Below are positions 55,940 through 64,000 of a stretch of 64,000 nt of DNA, in pieces. This stretch comes from Desulfonatronovibrio hydrogenovorans DSM 9292 (GTDB lineage Bacteria > Desulfobacterota > Desulfovibrionia > Desulfovibrionales > Desulfonatronovibrionaceae), in NCBI RefSeq assembly GCF_000686525.1, contig NZ_JMKT01000015.1, positions 1 to 64,000 of the forward strand. The letters run 5' to 3'. Each line of letters begins with the position of its first letter. Within the stretch, counting starts at the first letter, position 1. A program made the position numbers and the translations under genes. The notes beneath the pieces are model-generated. The model did not search any database and was not told where the DNA came from. It saw nothing but the letters and a program-made list of their open reading frames with translations.

Positions 55940-57736
55940 ATGATCAGGTATCTGAATCTGAATACAACGCCATCTACTTGGATGATGGGCCGGATTCCGC
56001 TTCGGGCCGTCCTTATGTTCATTGTTGTTATTTTTTTTCCCTTTCATACAGACTTAAAAGCTCAACCTGTCCGATCCATAATGGACCCAGGTGGTTTTGA
56101 AGGTCATTTTTTAAATGGCAATCCCGCACTGCACTCTTCTTCTGGAAGTCCCATAATCAGAAAACCCATAATCCATCGACCCCCGGTAAGGGTGGAGCCG
56201 GTCCAGCTGGCAGCCAATGGACGGGTTCCTGTTGTAAGAAACAGACCTGATTCTGTTTACGAGCCTGAGGGATCATCTGAAGACCATTCTGGTGATGATG
56301 GTTCGCTTCTGAAAGCTAGTAACGATCATGAACAGTCAACCGCTGGAAATATCATGTCTTTGCTGGGGCCATCATCTGATGGCTCAAACGTTGAAGGCCG
56401 GAACTGGAAAGATAATTTCCGGTTCAGCGGATTTATTGATGTTTACGGCGGGTCTGATCTCAAGAGACATGGGAAAAATCAGCAGACCAGAAGCTACAGG
56501 CAAAAGATAAGGGCCGAGGCCAGGTATACCTTCAGAAGCCTGGAGTCCAATGGTCATCTTTTGTTTCAGTCCCCGGATCCGTATCTAATTGTATCGGCCC
56601 AGTCGGACTATCTCTGGTTTGGAAAAAGAAATTCCTATAACGACCATGATCTTGACCTTTTTGAGGCCTACCTGAACTGGGATCAGGGACCATGGCAGTT
56701 CCGGCTGGGCAGGCAGACGGTTCGCTGGGGAAAGACCGATCAGCTGAGCCCTGTGGATAATATTAATGCCCAGGACATGCGCCAGTTCCTGATCATGGAC
56801 CTGGAAGACCGAAAGATTCCTAATTGGATGGCCAGGATCAGGTATTTTCAGGATGACTGGAATCTGGAGGGGGTGTTCATTCCCTTTCATCAGGCCCATG
56901 AAATGGATTTTTTTGGAACCAACTGGGCTTTTTTCCGGCATGCCAGGCAAGATATTATTGACAGTGATCTTCCTGATTTTTTTAAAGAATACAGTAAAGG
57001 GATCCGAGTCAATGAAAGTAATCCCCCAAGAACCCTGAAAAATTCGAGCGTTGGGGCCAGGCTTGGAAAAACTTTGGGAGAAGTGGATTGGGCGGCAAGC
57101 TTTTTATACACCAGAGAAGCCATGCCCTATGTTTCAAGTTTTCCCATTAAGAATCTGAAGGTAGATGGTGCATTTTCCCTTGATGATCTGAAAAAGAGTT
57201 TTCCTGACCCTGCCGATCTGACGGATGAGAAAGTTGAGGTCAGGTATGCCCGAAGTAGAATTTATGGACTGGAGTTTGAAACAGTACATGGCAATTTCGG
57301 AATAAGAGGTGAGGCTGCATATTTTGATGAACAGACTTTTATCCGGGATGATCTGACCTCCATGCAGCGACCTGCATTCCATGGAGTTGGAGGGATAGAT
57401 TATATTGGGGAAAATGAATGGTACGCCAATCTTCAACTCTCAAGTCAGTATGTCTTCAATCACCAGGACGAAATTTTGTTTTTTAAAAGACATAATTACT
57501 CTATTATTGGAGAGTTGAGTAAGGATTGGGCCAGAGGAACCTGGGAAACCGGGGTCAGGGGAATATATTTTTTAAGTGATGATTCATCTCACATTCATCC
57601 CTATATAACCTATACTCCGGTCACCAACCTGGATGTGACTTTCGGATTACATTTTTTTCAAGGAAGCAGGGATACTATACTGGGACAATATAAGGATAAT
57701 GATCAAATATATTTGAGGGTTAAGTATCACTTTTAA
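55940..57736 (+). CDS. Outer-membrane beta-barrel protein, DUF1302-like
   Basis: A 598-residue protein. A basic N-terminus and hydrophobic stretch (LMFIVVIFFPF) suggests export. A Pro/Ser-rich linker of about 120 residues follows, then a beta-strand-rich barrel starting near GFIDVYGGSDLKRHG, with porin-like segments (WQFRLGRQTVRWGKTDQLSP, DVTFGLHFFQGS) and a closing strand ending in YHF, a C-terminal aromatic typical of BAM substrates. The RLGRQ..RWG motif is typical of DUF1302 proteins, often encoded next to RND exporters and LolA-like proteins, as here. It lies between the two FeeM-like genes and is likely the outer-membrane exit or receptor. An internal start at 55982 is possible. Confidence 0.75.
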   Translation: MIRYLNLNTTPSTWMMGRIPLRAVLMFIVVIFFPFHTDLKAQPVRSIMDPGGFEGHFLNGNPALHSSSGSPIIRKPIIHRPPVRVEPVQLAANGRVPVVRNRPDSVYEPEGSSEDHSGDDGSLLKASNDHEQSTAGNIMSLLGPSSDGSNVEGRNWKDNFRFSGFIDVYGGSDLKRHGKNQQTRSYRQKIRAEARYTFRSLESNGHLLFQSPDPYLIVSAQSDYLWFGKRNSYNDHDLDLFEAYLNWDQGPWQFRLGRQTVRWGKTDQLSPVDNINAQDMRQFLIMDLEDRKIPNWMARIRYFQDDWNLEGVFIPFHQAHEMDFFGTNWAFFRHARQDIIDSDLPDFFKEYSKGIRVNESNPPRTLKNSSVGARLGKTLGEVDWAASFLYTREAMPYVSSFPIKNLKVDGAFSLDDLKKSFPDPADLTDEKVEVRYARSRIYGLEFETVHGNFGIRGEAAYFDEQTFIRDDLTSMQRPAFHGVGGIDYIGENEWYANLQLSSQYVFNHQDEILFFKRHNYSIIGELSKDWARGTWETGVRGIYFLSDDSSHIHPYITYTPVTNLDVTFGLHFFQGSRDTILGQYKDNDQIYLRVKYHF

Positions 57737-57848
57737 CCTGGTTCATATCTTGCAAATTTCACTTTTGGCATGAACGGTTTTCCAAACCGAGCGGGATTAA
57801 CGTCCGCATCTTTTGTTGCCGATAATATTCAACCAGGGGTGATAAATC

Positions 57849-58772
57849 ATGCAGCTTCAAAGCCAGAGAATACCTGAGGTTCTATTTCGAGGAGGGGCTG
57901 TGTTTAAGCAGCCGGAACGAAGAAGAACCCTTCGGATTAAACGTTCAGGTCTTCATAACCAAGACCTGCTGGATCTGGATCGGCCAGCGGTCAAATTCGC
58001 TGAAACCAGGGAAGAACTGGAAAAGGCTTTTTCTCTGGTTTATCAGATTTACCTGCAAAAAAAATTCATTACTGAGCCTAAACCGCATCAGATGCTGTAC
58101 AGCATCTATTCTCTTTTGCCAGACACAGTTCATATCATTGCCAAGTCTTACTTATCTGTCATATCAAACCTTACCCAGATATTTGATACCCCTGAATTCG
58201 GCTTGCCTATGGATGTAATTTACAGGCCTGAGCTTGATGAGCTGCGTAATCAGGGTCGCAAAATTGTTGAGCTTTCTGCCTTAGCTACTCCGCGAGAACA
58301 TCGCTGGAAAAATATCTTCCATTACCTTGTTCAGGTCATGTACTGGTATTCGATTTACAAGGGAGTTGATGACGTCTGTATTGCGGTTAACCCCAGGCAT
58401 GTCCGCTACTATAAAAATTTGTTTCCATTTAAAGAACTTGGACCAGTCCGGCATTATCCAAGGGTTGATGCCCCTGCCGTTGCCCTGCGGGCCAAGGTTG
58501 CAGAATCAAAGGATGTGATGATCAAGATTTGCCAGGATCTTGAGTTTGATACACCGCTTTATTCATATTTTCATGATGTGGCCAGGCAGTCTCCCGGGGA
58601 AAAGGTAGCTCGGGTATTGCCCAATGATTTTTGCTCCAGCAAGACTAAAAACGGACTGGATTCAAACACTGTAGCATATTTTCTTTCCAAAGATTCCTCA
58701 CTGCTGGAGAACGTAACGGAAGCTATGAAAGAAGCCTTGAACTCATGGTATCCAGGGCTTGAATCTGAGTAG
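57849..58772 (+). CDS. FeeM-like N-acyl amino acid synthase homologue, copy 2
   Basis: A 307-residue paralogue of the 54913 gene, sharing IKRSGL, SIYSLLPDTVHI, EFGLPMDVIYRPELDELR, GRKIVELSALATP, NPRHVRYYKNLFPF and GPVRHYPRVDAPAV. The two differ mostly at the N-terminus and the last 70 residues, which may set acyl or amino-acid preference. AGGGGTG lies before ATG 57849. A hairpin, CGGTTT/AAACCG, lies in the leader (57775-57789). The activity is inferred as for copy 1. Confidence 0.75.
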   Translation: MQLQSQRIPEVLFRGGAVFKQPERRRTLRIKRSGLHNQDLLDLDRPAVKFAETREELEKAFSLVYQIYLQKKFITEPKPHQMLYSIYSLLPDTVHIIAKSYLSVISNLTQIFDTPEFGLPMDVIYRPELDELRNQGRKIVELSALATPREHRWKNIFHYLVQVMYWYSIYKGVDDVCIAVNPRHVRYYKNLFPFKELGPVRHYPRVDAPAVALRAKVAESKDVMIKICQDLEFDTPLYSYFHDVARQSPGEKVARVLPNDFCSSKTKNGLDSNTVAYFLSKDSSLLENVTEAMKEALNSWYPGLESE

Positions 58773-58881
58773 AGAGACTCTTATTAACCTGCTTAAGTAG
58801 TTCGATTCAATCTCTGGTCACGGTACGTTCTTGACCATGAGATGCTGAGTGCGTCTAACCAATAAACGACCTGGAGAATAG

Positions 58882-59667
58882 ATGCTGTTTAAGTTTAAGT
58901 TGCTGATTGCGGTTATTATTTTTGGGCTGGTTTATTTCCAGGCTGAAGCCCGGGATTCTTTCCCGGATGGAACTGACTTGGCCAGTGAAGTCCATGATTA
59001 TTACATGGGTGATAATTCAATAGCCCGCATGACCATGGAGCTGGTGGACAGGAATGATCGGTCAAGGATGCGTCAGCTCATAACCATTACCATGGATGAC
59101 AACAACATTAGAAGCTCGTTGATCCGGTTCCTTGAGCCGGCGGATATTGCCGGGACCGGATTCCTTTCCCTGGAACAGGGGGATGGCAGTACCCAGCAGT
59201 TTCTTTATCTACCGGCCCTGGATCGGACCAGAAGGATTGTTTCTACTCAAAGAGGCAGGTCTTTTGTAAATTCGGATTTTACATACGAAGATATGGAAAG
59301 GCGGCCAGTTGATGAGTCAGAACATATCGTAACTGGCGAAGAAATTGTCGATGGAAGGGAGTGCTGGATTCTTGAAATCCGCCCCCTGCCTGCAGCCGAT
59401 TCCCAGTATTCGTTATTAAAAAGCTGGATTCCCAAGGAAATGGCCATTCCAGTCAAAACATTATTCTTTAATCAGCGCGGAGATCATGTCAAAACCTACC
59501 AGGTCTTAAGCCTGGAGGAGGTACAGGGGATATGGACTCCGACCCATGTTCTTATGCATGACCTCAAGCAGAATCACCGGACAGTCCTTGTTACTCTGGA
59601 AATTGAATACAATTCATCTCAGATAGATCCGTCCTTTTTTTCAACTAGATACCTGGAAAGCTGGTAG
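58882..59667 (+). CDS. LolA-like outer-membrane lipoprotein-sorting-type periplasmic protein
   Basis: A 261-residue secreted protein: signal peptide MLFKFKLLIAVIIFGLVYF with an AEA cleavage site, then a LolA-like beta-fold recognised by FLYLPALDRTRRIVSTQRG, FVNSDFTYEDME and GEEIVDGRECWILEIRP. Such proteins are routinely encoded with RND/MMPL exporters and DUF1302 proteins. It presumably shuttles a lipid or acylated compound across the periplasm. GGAG precedes the ATG. Confidence 0.8.
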   Translation: MLFKFKLLIAVIIFGLVYFQAEARDSFPDGTDLASEVHDYYMGDNSIARMTMELVDRNDRSRMRQLITITMDDNNIRSSLIRFLEPADIAGTGFLSLEQGDGSTQQFLYLPALDRTRRIVSTQRGRSFVNSDFTYEDMERRPVDESEHIVTGEEIVDGRECWILEIRPLPAADSQYSLLKSWIPKEMAIPVKTLFFNQRGDHVKTYQVLSLEEVQGIWTPTHVLMHDLKQNHRTVLVTLEIEYNSSQIDPSFFSTRYLESW

Positions 59668-59676
59668 AATTTCATT

Positions 59677-61932
59677 ATGGACTTGTCTTTTGTAGTCAGA
59701 CGTTCCAAATTTTTCCTAGTCCTTTCCATTCTGGTGTTCATGATATTCGGATCATGGGCTCCGTTTATTCAGACGGTGAATAATGTCGACTACTTCAGGC
59801 TCAAGGATCATCCTGATCAGAAGTATTACGAGGATTTTCAGGATGTTTTTGGTAATGATGAATTTTTTGTCATAGCCTTTGAAAAAGATGATATTTTTAC
59901 ACAGGAAAACCTTGCTCTCCTTAAAGAGATTACAGCCGGACTCGAAGGTTTGGGTCTGGCCAGGGATGTTGTCAGCCTGGCCAATGTGGACAGTATTATC
60001 GGAGATGAGGATTATTTCTATGTCCAGCCTTTTCTGACGGACATACCGGGGACCAGGTCCAGCCTTGAAAGGTTGAAACAGCAGGGGGTTACCAACCCTT
60101 TGTATGAAAAAAACCTGATATCTTCTGACGGGAAAACTGCAGCTATTGTAGTTTTTGCTTATGACCATCCTGATGACCCTGATTACCGGCGAGATCTTCT
60201 TGGCAAAACAAGAGCCGTTCTTGAACCATTTAAAGAAGACACCCAGTTTTTCCTGGCTGGCTGGACTGTTACCAATTTCAGTTTGAGTCAGTACATGCAG
60301 AGGGATCTTGCCAGATTCATACCGGTCACCTATTTGCTCATCGCTTTGGTGACTTTTTTGTTTTTTCGAAATATCAGGTTGACCATCCTGGCGGTGGTGG
60401 TCATTTCAGCCTGTGTCAGCTCAACCATGGGCCTGTCCAGAATGCTGGATATTCCCATAAACAATGTCACCACCATTGTCCCCCCCCTGGTCATGGCCCT
60501 GACTTTGACCGCCATTGTGCATATCTTTACCCATATGGAAAAATCTGTCCTGGATAGCTCAAAGGACAGATTTGAGGCCTTGTCCAGGGTCTTGAACCAG
60601 GTGGCTGTTCCCTGTTTTTTGACCACCCTGACTACTGTTGTGGGGTTTTTATCTCTGTCCATAAGTGATCTTGAACCGATTCGGGAGTTCTCCATCCTGG
60701 CTGCATCTGGAATGGTTTTTGGATTCTTTTTTTCCTTTTTCCTTTTGCCTCCCCTTATCCTTCTTTTTGACCCGGCAAAACTGTATTTTCGACTGAATGA
60801 ATCCCACAGGATTCCCAGAATACTGGGCAAACTGAATACTCTTGTTCAATCCAATCAATATAAGATTCTGGTAATATCGGTAGTTATTGTCTGCGGAGCG
60901 GTTTTTTTTGCAGGAAAAGTCAAGGTTGAGACCAACTTGGTAGAGTTTTTCAAAAAAAGCAGTCCGGAAAGGCAGGCCATTGATTTTGTGGAAGAACGTT
61001 TGAGCGGAGTTGGAATGCTGGATGTGTCCATTAGGGGAGCTGAGCTGGATGCATTTAAGGATCCGCTTAACCTGGAAATTGTGGAACAGATTGAAGACTA
61101 TATCCAGGATATTTCAGGAGTGGATGTCACTACTTCCTTTAATCATTTTATAAAGGACATGAATATGTCCTTTCACAATGAAGACCCTTTATACTACCGG
61201 ATACCGGAAAGCAGGCAACTGGTCGCTCAGTACCTTCTGCTCTATGACTCAGACGACATTGAAGACTTTGTTAATACTGATTTCAATCATACCAGGATTA
61301 TGGTCAGGCTGGGCGAACACAGTTCAGCCCGGCATGCTGAGATCATAAGGGATCTGAGAGGGTTTCTGGATGAACTGAAAACAGATAATCTTTCATTTCA
61401 GATAACAGGACAGGCTGTCCAGGACGTGAACATCATCGATGCCCTGGTTTTTGGGCAGATTTACAGTTTGAGCATTGCCGTAGTGATCATATCTGTACTC
61501 ATGTTCCTGGTATTCAAATCAATCCCTCTGGGTTTTCTGAGCCTTGTGCCCAACTGCTTTCCCATTCTTCTGAATTTTGGCATTATGGGCCTGCTGGGTA
61601 TCCCCCTGAATACCGCAACTTCTCTGATTGCTGCGGTGGCCATAGGCATAGCTGTTGACGATACCATCCATTTTCTTTCCAAGTACAATCAGGAGCGGAA
61701 AAAAGGACAAAGTATAAGTGTTGCAGTTGAACAGACCATAATGATCAAAGGTCGGGCTTTGCTCAGCTCTTCGGCAATATTGTCCATTGGTTTCGGGGTG
61801 CTTGTTTTGAGCAGTTTCATGCCCATCGTTTACTTCGGGGTGCTTAGTGCGCTTATCATGCTGACGGCTGTTATCGGCGATTTGGTAGTTCTGCCGGCCA
61901 TACTGATGAGCAGGACAAGACAAACCCAATAA
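59677..61932 (+). CDS. RND/MMPL-family exporter
   Basis: A 751-residue inner-membrane transporter with about 12 helices and two large periplasmic loops, one after helix 1 (residues 40-220) and one after helix 7. The conserved GIAVDDTIHFLSKYNQERKK and MALTLTAIVHIFTHMEK are typical of MMPL/HpnN-like RND proteins that move lipids. It is 9 bases after the LolA-like gene. It fits the exporter of the acyl-compound cluster; the substrate is unknown. Confidence 0.88.
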   Translation: MDLSFVVRRSKFFLVLSILVFMIFGSWAPFIQTVNNVDYFRLKDHPDQKYYEDFQDVFGNDEFFVIAFEKDDIFTQENLALLKEITAGLEGLGLARDVVSLANVDSIIGDEDYFYVQPFLTDIPGTRSSLERLKQQGVTNPLYEKNLISSDGKTAAIVVFAYDHPDDPDYRRDLLGKTRAVLEPFKEDTQFFLAGWTVTNFSLSQYMQRDLARFIPVTYLLIALVTFLFFRNIRLTILAVVVISACVSSTMGLSRMLDIPINNVTTIVPPLVMALTLTAIVHIFTHMEKSVLDSSKDRFEALSRVLNQVAVPCFLTTLTTVVGFLSLSISDLEPIREFSILAASGMVFGFFFSFFLLPPLILLFDPAKLYFRLNESHRIPRILGKLNTLVQSNQYKILVISVVIVCGAVFFAGKVKVETNLVEFFKKSSPERQAIDFVEERLSGVGMLDVSIRGAELDAFKDPLNLEIVEQIEDYIQDISGVDVTTSFNHFIKDMNMSFHNEDPLYYRIPESRQLVAQYLLLYDSDDIEDFVNTDFNHTRIMVRLGEHSSARHAEIIRDLRGFLDELKTDNLSFQITGQAVQDVNIIDALVFGQIYSLSIAVVIISVLMFLVFKSIPLGFLSLVPNCFPILLNFGIMGLLGIPLNTATSLIAAVAIGIAVDDTIHFLSKYNQERKKGQSISVAVEQTIMIKGRALLSSSAILSIGFGVLVLSSFMPIVYFGVLSALIMLTAVIGDLVVLPAILMSRTRQTQ

Positions 61933-61946
61933 CAAAGGAGTTCGGT

Positions 61947-64000
61947 TTGAACGCTGAGGAAATGAAACACAAACTTAAAGATTTCGGCATACTCTCTGAA
62001 GAAGATTATTTTACTCAGGCTTTTGCCAGAAACATCGGGCTGTTGTCTGCTGGAGAACAAAAACACCTCAGCCGGTCAAAGGTTGCCATTCCTGGCATGG
62101 GTGGAGTGGGCGGAGTGCATTTGATCAATCTGGTTCGGACCGGATTTCGGGTCTTTAACCTGGCTGATTTTGATCACTTTGAGCCCGTGAACATCAATCG
62201 TCAAAGTGGAGCCAGAGTCTCATCCTTTGGCAGGCCGAAGCTGGAAGTCATGATGGAAGAGGCGTTAAGCATCAATCCTTACCTGGAAATCAGCCCTTTT
62301 TCTTCAGGCCTGACCAGGGAAAATGTCCGAGAATTTCTGCAGGACGTTGATGTGGTGCTGGATGGACTGGATTTTTTCCAGTTTGAAATCAGAAGACTTT
62401 TGTTCAATACAGCCAGAGATATGGGGGTTCCGGTCATAACTGCCGGACCTTTGGGATACAGCTCGGCACTGCTGGTTTTCATGCCCCAGGGCATGGGGTT
62501 TGATGCTTATTTTGACGTTGCCAAGGAAATGCCGGAAGAGGAGAAATACCTTTGTTTTGCCATGGGGCTTGCTCCAAGCCCCACCCATATATCTTATATG
62601 GACCTGGGCAGGGTTGACCTCAAGAGCGGAAAAGGTCCATCTCTGGGCATTGCCTGTCAACTCTGTTCAGCTTTGGCAGTTACCGAAGCAGTCAGAATTG
62701 TCCTTGGGAAGCCTGGTTTAAAGCCTGTACCTGATTATTTCCAGTTTGATCCTTATCTTAAGGCTTTCCGGAAAGGCCGGTTGAGAGCAGGCAACCGGTC
62801 CATCAGGCAGAAGCTGAAATTATGGTATGTCAAAAACATGCTCCTTGCCTCAGCAGCCAAGTCCAGGCCAGCTGTTTCCCAAAAGCCTCCCAGGGTCGTG
62901 GATGACATGCCCCTAGAAGACCGGCATATTGAATATGTCATAAGATCAGCTGTTCAGGCTCCTTCAGGAGATAATGCCCAGCCATGGAAGTTCAGCTCAT
63001 CACTTGAGGCAGACAAGGCATCAATTTCGGTTTTCCTGGATTCGTCGGTGGATAACTCTTTTTTCAATGTGCGCCAGGTTGCTTCAATTATCTCCTGTGG
63101 TGCTGCAATTGAGAATATTTGCATATCGTCATCTGAGGCGGGTTTAAAACACGAGGTTGAGTATTATCCGGATCAGGAAAAGGACAGCCTTGTTTCCAGG
63201 ATATCCCTGAGGCGGGCTGGCAAGGACCTCCCTGCTGATCCTCTGGCATCGGCTGTCTGGTCGCGCTGTACCAACCGCCGTCCATTTTCAAAGCATCCCG
63301 TACCGGAGTGGGTCCAGGAAGATTTGCTTGCCAGAATAAATGATATTCAGGGAGCTGGACTGGATTTACTCACTTCCAGGGCTGGGATCAGGAAGATGGC
63401 CCGGCTTGTTTATCTTGCTGACCGAATACGGACTGAACACCGGGCCCTTCATGAGCATTTTTCTTCGATGATCAGGTTCAGTCAGAATGATGCAACAGAT
63501 AAGCGGGACGGACTGCCTTTGAAGAACCTCGAAGCAGGTGTTGCCGGTGAAGTGTTCTTGCGGCTTACCAAGCCGTGGCCTGTCATGAATGTTGTCAACA
63601 AAATCGGTATGGGCCGGATGGTTGCAATGCACTCAGCCCAGGGTATCCTTTCCAGTGGACTGGTGGGACTGGTGAGTGTTTCTGGAATGGGACAGAAAGA
63701 TTTTTTGCTGGGCGGGCGGGCTTTGCAAAGGATCTGGCTGGCTTTGGATTACAACGGTCTGCAGATGCAGCCCATGACAGCCATCACTCTGTTCTGGCTG
63801 AGATGGCTATGGGAAGGTGAGGATTCCTTTTCTTTAAAACATCGCAAGTTGTTGAAAAAGGTTTGGGCCGGATTTGAGAAGTTATTTCCTGAAGTGGATT
63901 TTCAAGGCCAGGGGCTGGTCATGCTGTTCAGGGCTGGTTATGGACCTGGGATAAGACACAGGACCCTGCGAAAGGACATGTATACATTCATGGTTGACGA
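61947..64000 (+). CDS. ThiF (E1-like) adenylyltransferase fused to nitroreductase, Rv1355c-like, 3' partial
   Basis: At least 684 residues, open to the window's right edge with no stop. TTG 61947 follows AAAGGAG by six bases. The N-terminal half is a ThiF/MoeB-type domain: VAIPGMGGVGGVHLINLVR nucleotide motif, LADFDHFEPVNINRQ and SFGRPK. From about residue 330, a nitroreductase-like domain begins with IRSAVQAPSGDNAQPWKF and includes CTNRRPFSKHP. This two-domain layout is that of mycobacterial Rv1355c (MoeY). E1-like domains adenylate carboxylates; nitroreductase domains use FMN to oxidise or reduce. Immediately after the exporter, it is a candidate modifier of the acyl product. Confidence 0.8.
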   Translation, partial: MNAEEMKHKLKDFGILSEEDYFTQAFARNIGLLSAGEQKHLSRSKVAIPGMGGVGGVHLINLVRTGFRVFNLADFDHFEPVNINRQSGARVSSFGRPKLEVMMEEALSINPYLEISPFSSGLTRENVREFLQDVDVVLDGLDFFQFEIRRLLFNTARDMGVPVITAGPLGYSSALLVFMPQGMGFDAYFDVAKEMPEEEKYLCFAMGLAPSPTHISYMDLGRVDLKSGKGPSLGIACQLCSALAVTEAVRIVLGKPGLKPVPDYFQFDPYLKAFRKGRLRAGNRSIRQKLKLWYVKNMLLASAAKSRPAVSQKPPRVVDDMPLEDRHIEYVIRSAVQAPSGDNAQPWKFSSSLEADKASISVFLDSSVDNSFFNVRQVASIISCGAAIENICISSSEAGLKHEVEYYPDQEKDSLVSRISLRRAGKDLPADPLASAVWSRCTNRRPFSKHPVPEWVQEDLLARINDIQGAGLDLLTSRAGIRKMARLVYLADRIRTEHRALHEHFSSMIRFSQNDATDKRDGLPLKNLEAGVAGEVFLRLTKPWPVMNVVNKIGMGRMVAMHSAQGILSSGLVGLVSVSGMGQKDFLLGGRALQRIWLALDYNGLQMQPMTAITLFWLRWLWEGEDSFSLKHRKLLKKVWAGFEKLFPEVDFQGQGLVMLFRAGYGPGIRHRTLRKDMYTFMVD

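Noticed and set aside
1-64000. CRISPR array or phage region
   Set aside because: No regularly spaced direct repeats and no phage structural or integrase genes were seen.

Overview
The window suggests a moderate-GC anaerobic deltaproteobacterium of the Desulfovibrionales type (Desulfobacterota). The inference rests on gene content: an NrfH/NrfA nitrite reductase and hybrid cluster protein with an HcpR-type regulator, lactate permease and lactate-dehydrogenase-like flavoproteins, heterodisulfide-reductase-like Fe-S proteins, a PxxKW cysteine-rich protein and a HesB-like selenoprotein. No rRNA, tRNA or CRISPR array was recognised. Genus cannot be fixed by reading alone.

Layout. 1-1117: right part of an IS200/IS605-type element carrying a TnpB. 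1143-1977: a HesB/IscA-like selenoprotein read through an in-frame UGA with a bacterial SECIS hairpin, then a PxxKW protein. 2064-14752: M20 hydrolase, mnmG, an Mla-type lipid transport cluster whose ATPase has lost its catalytic motifs, a PilZ protein, CorC-like protein, lnt, prfB with its programmed +1 frameshift, a diguanylate cyclase and a MinD/FlhG-like ATPase. 14893-23768: HU, dapF, dapA, an FMN-dependent hydroxy-acid oxidase, pyrR, a copper P-type ATPase, an RRM protein, cheW and a HAD phosphatase.

24087-32449 is a nitrogen-oxide/nitrite stress island: HcpR-like regulator, hcp, a transposase-derived protein, nrfHA, a cysteine-rich PAS histidine kinase, a ferredoxin and a small siroheme-motif Fe-S protein. 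FNR-like TTGAC-N4-(G/A)TCAA boxes lie in front of hcp and of the ferredoxin. 32675-53272 holds a flagellin-like protein, an Fe-S CCG protein, MOSC protein, lactate permease, CgeB-like glycosyltransferase, psd-pssA, leuACDB, a TtuA-like tRNA thiolase with a ubiquitin-like carrier, mltG, ruvX, a 1179-residue FAD/Fe-S dehydrogenase and an NtrC-family regulator.

53788-64000 is the most unusual part. After a solitary type IV pilin and two non-coding stretches with perfect palindromes come two paralogous FeeM-like (LuxI-fold) N-acyl amino acid synthase homologues flanking an outer-membrane beta-barrel protein. These are followed by a LolA-like periplasmic protein, an RND/MMPL exporter and a ThiF (E1-like) plus nitroreductase fusion of the Rv1355c type that runs off the window. 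Read together, this looks like a pathway that makes, modifies and exports an acylated small molecule or envelope lipid. The product is unknown and the linkage is inferred from neighbourhood.
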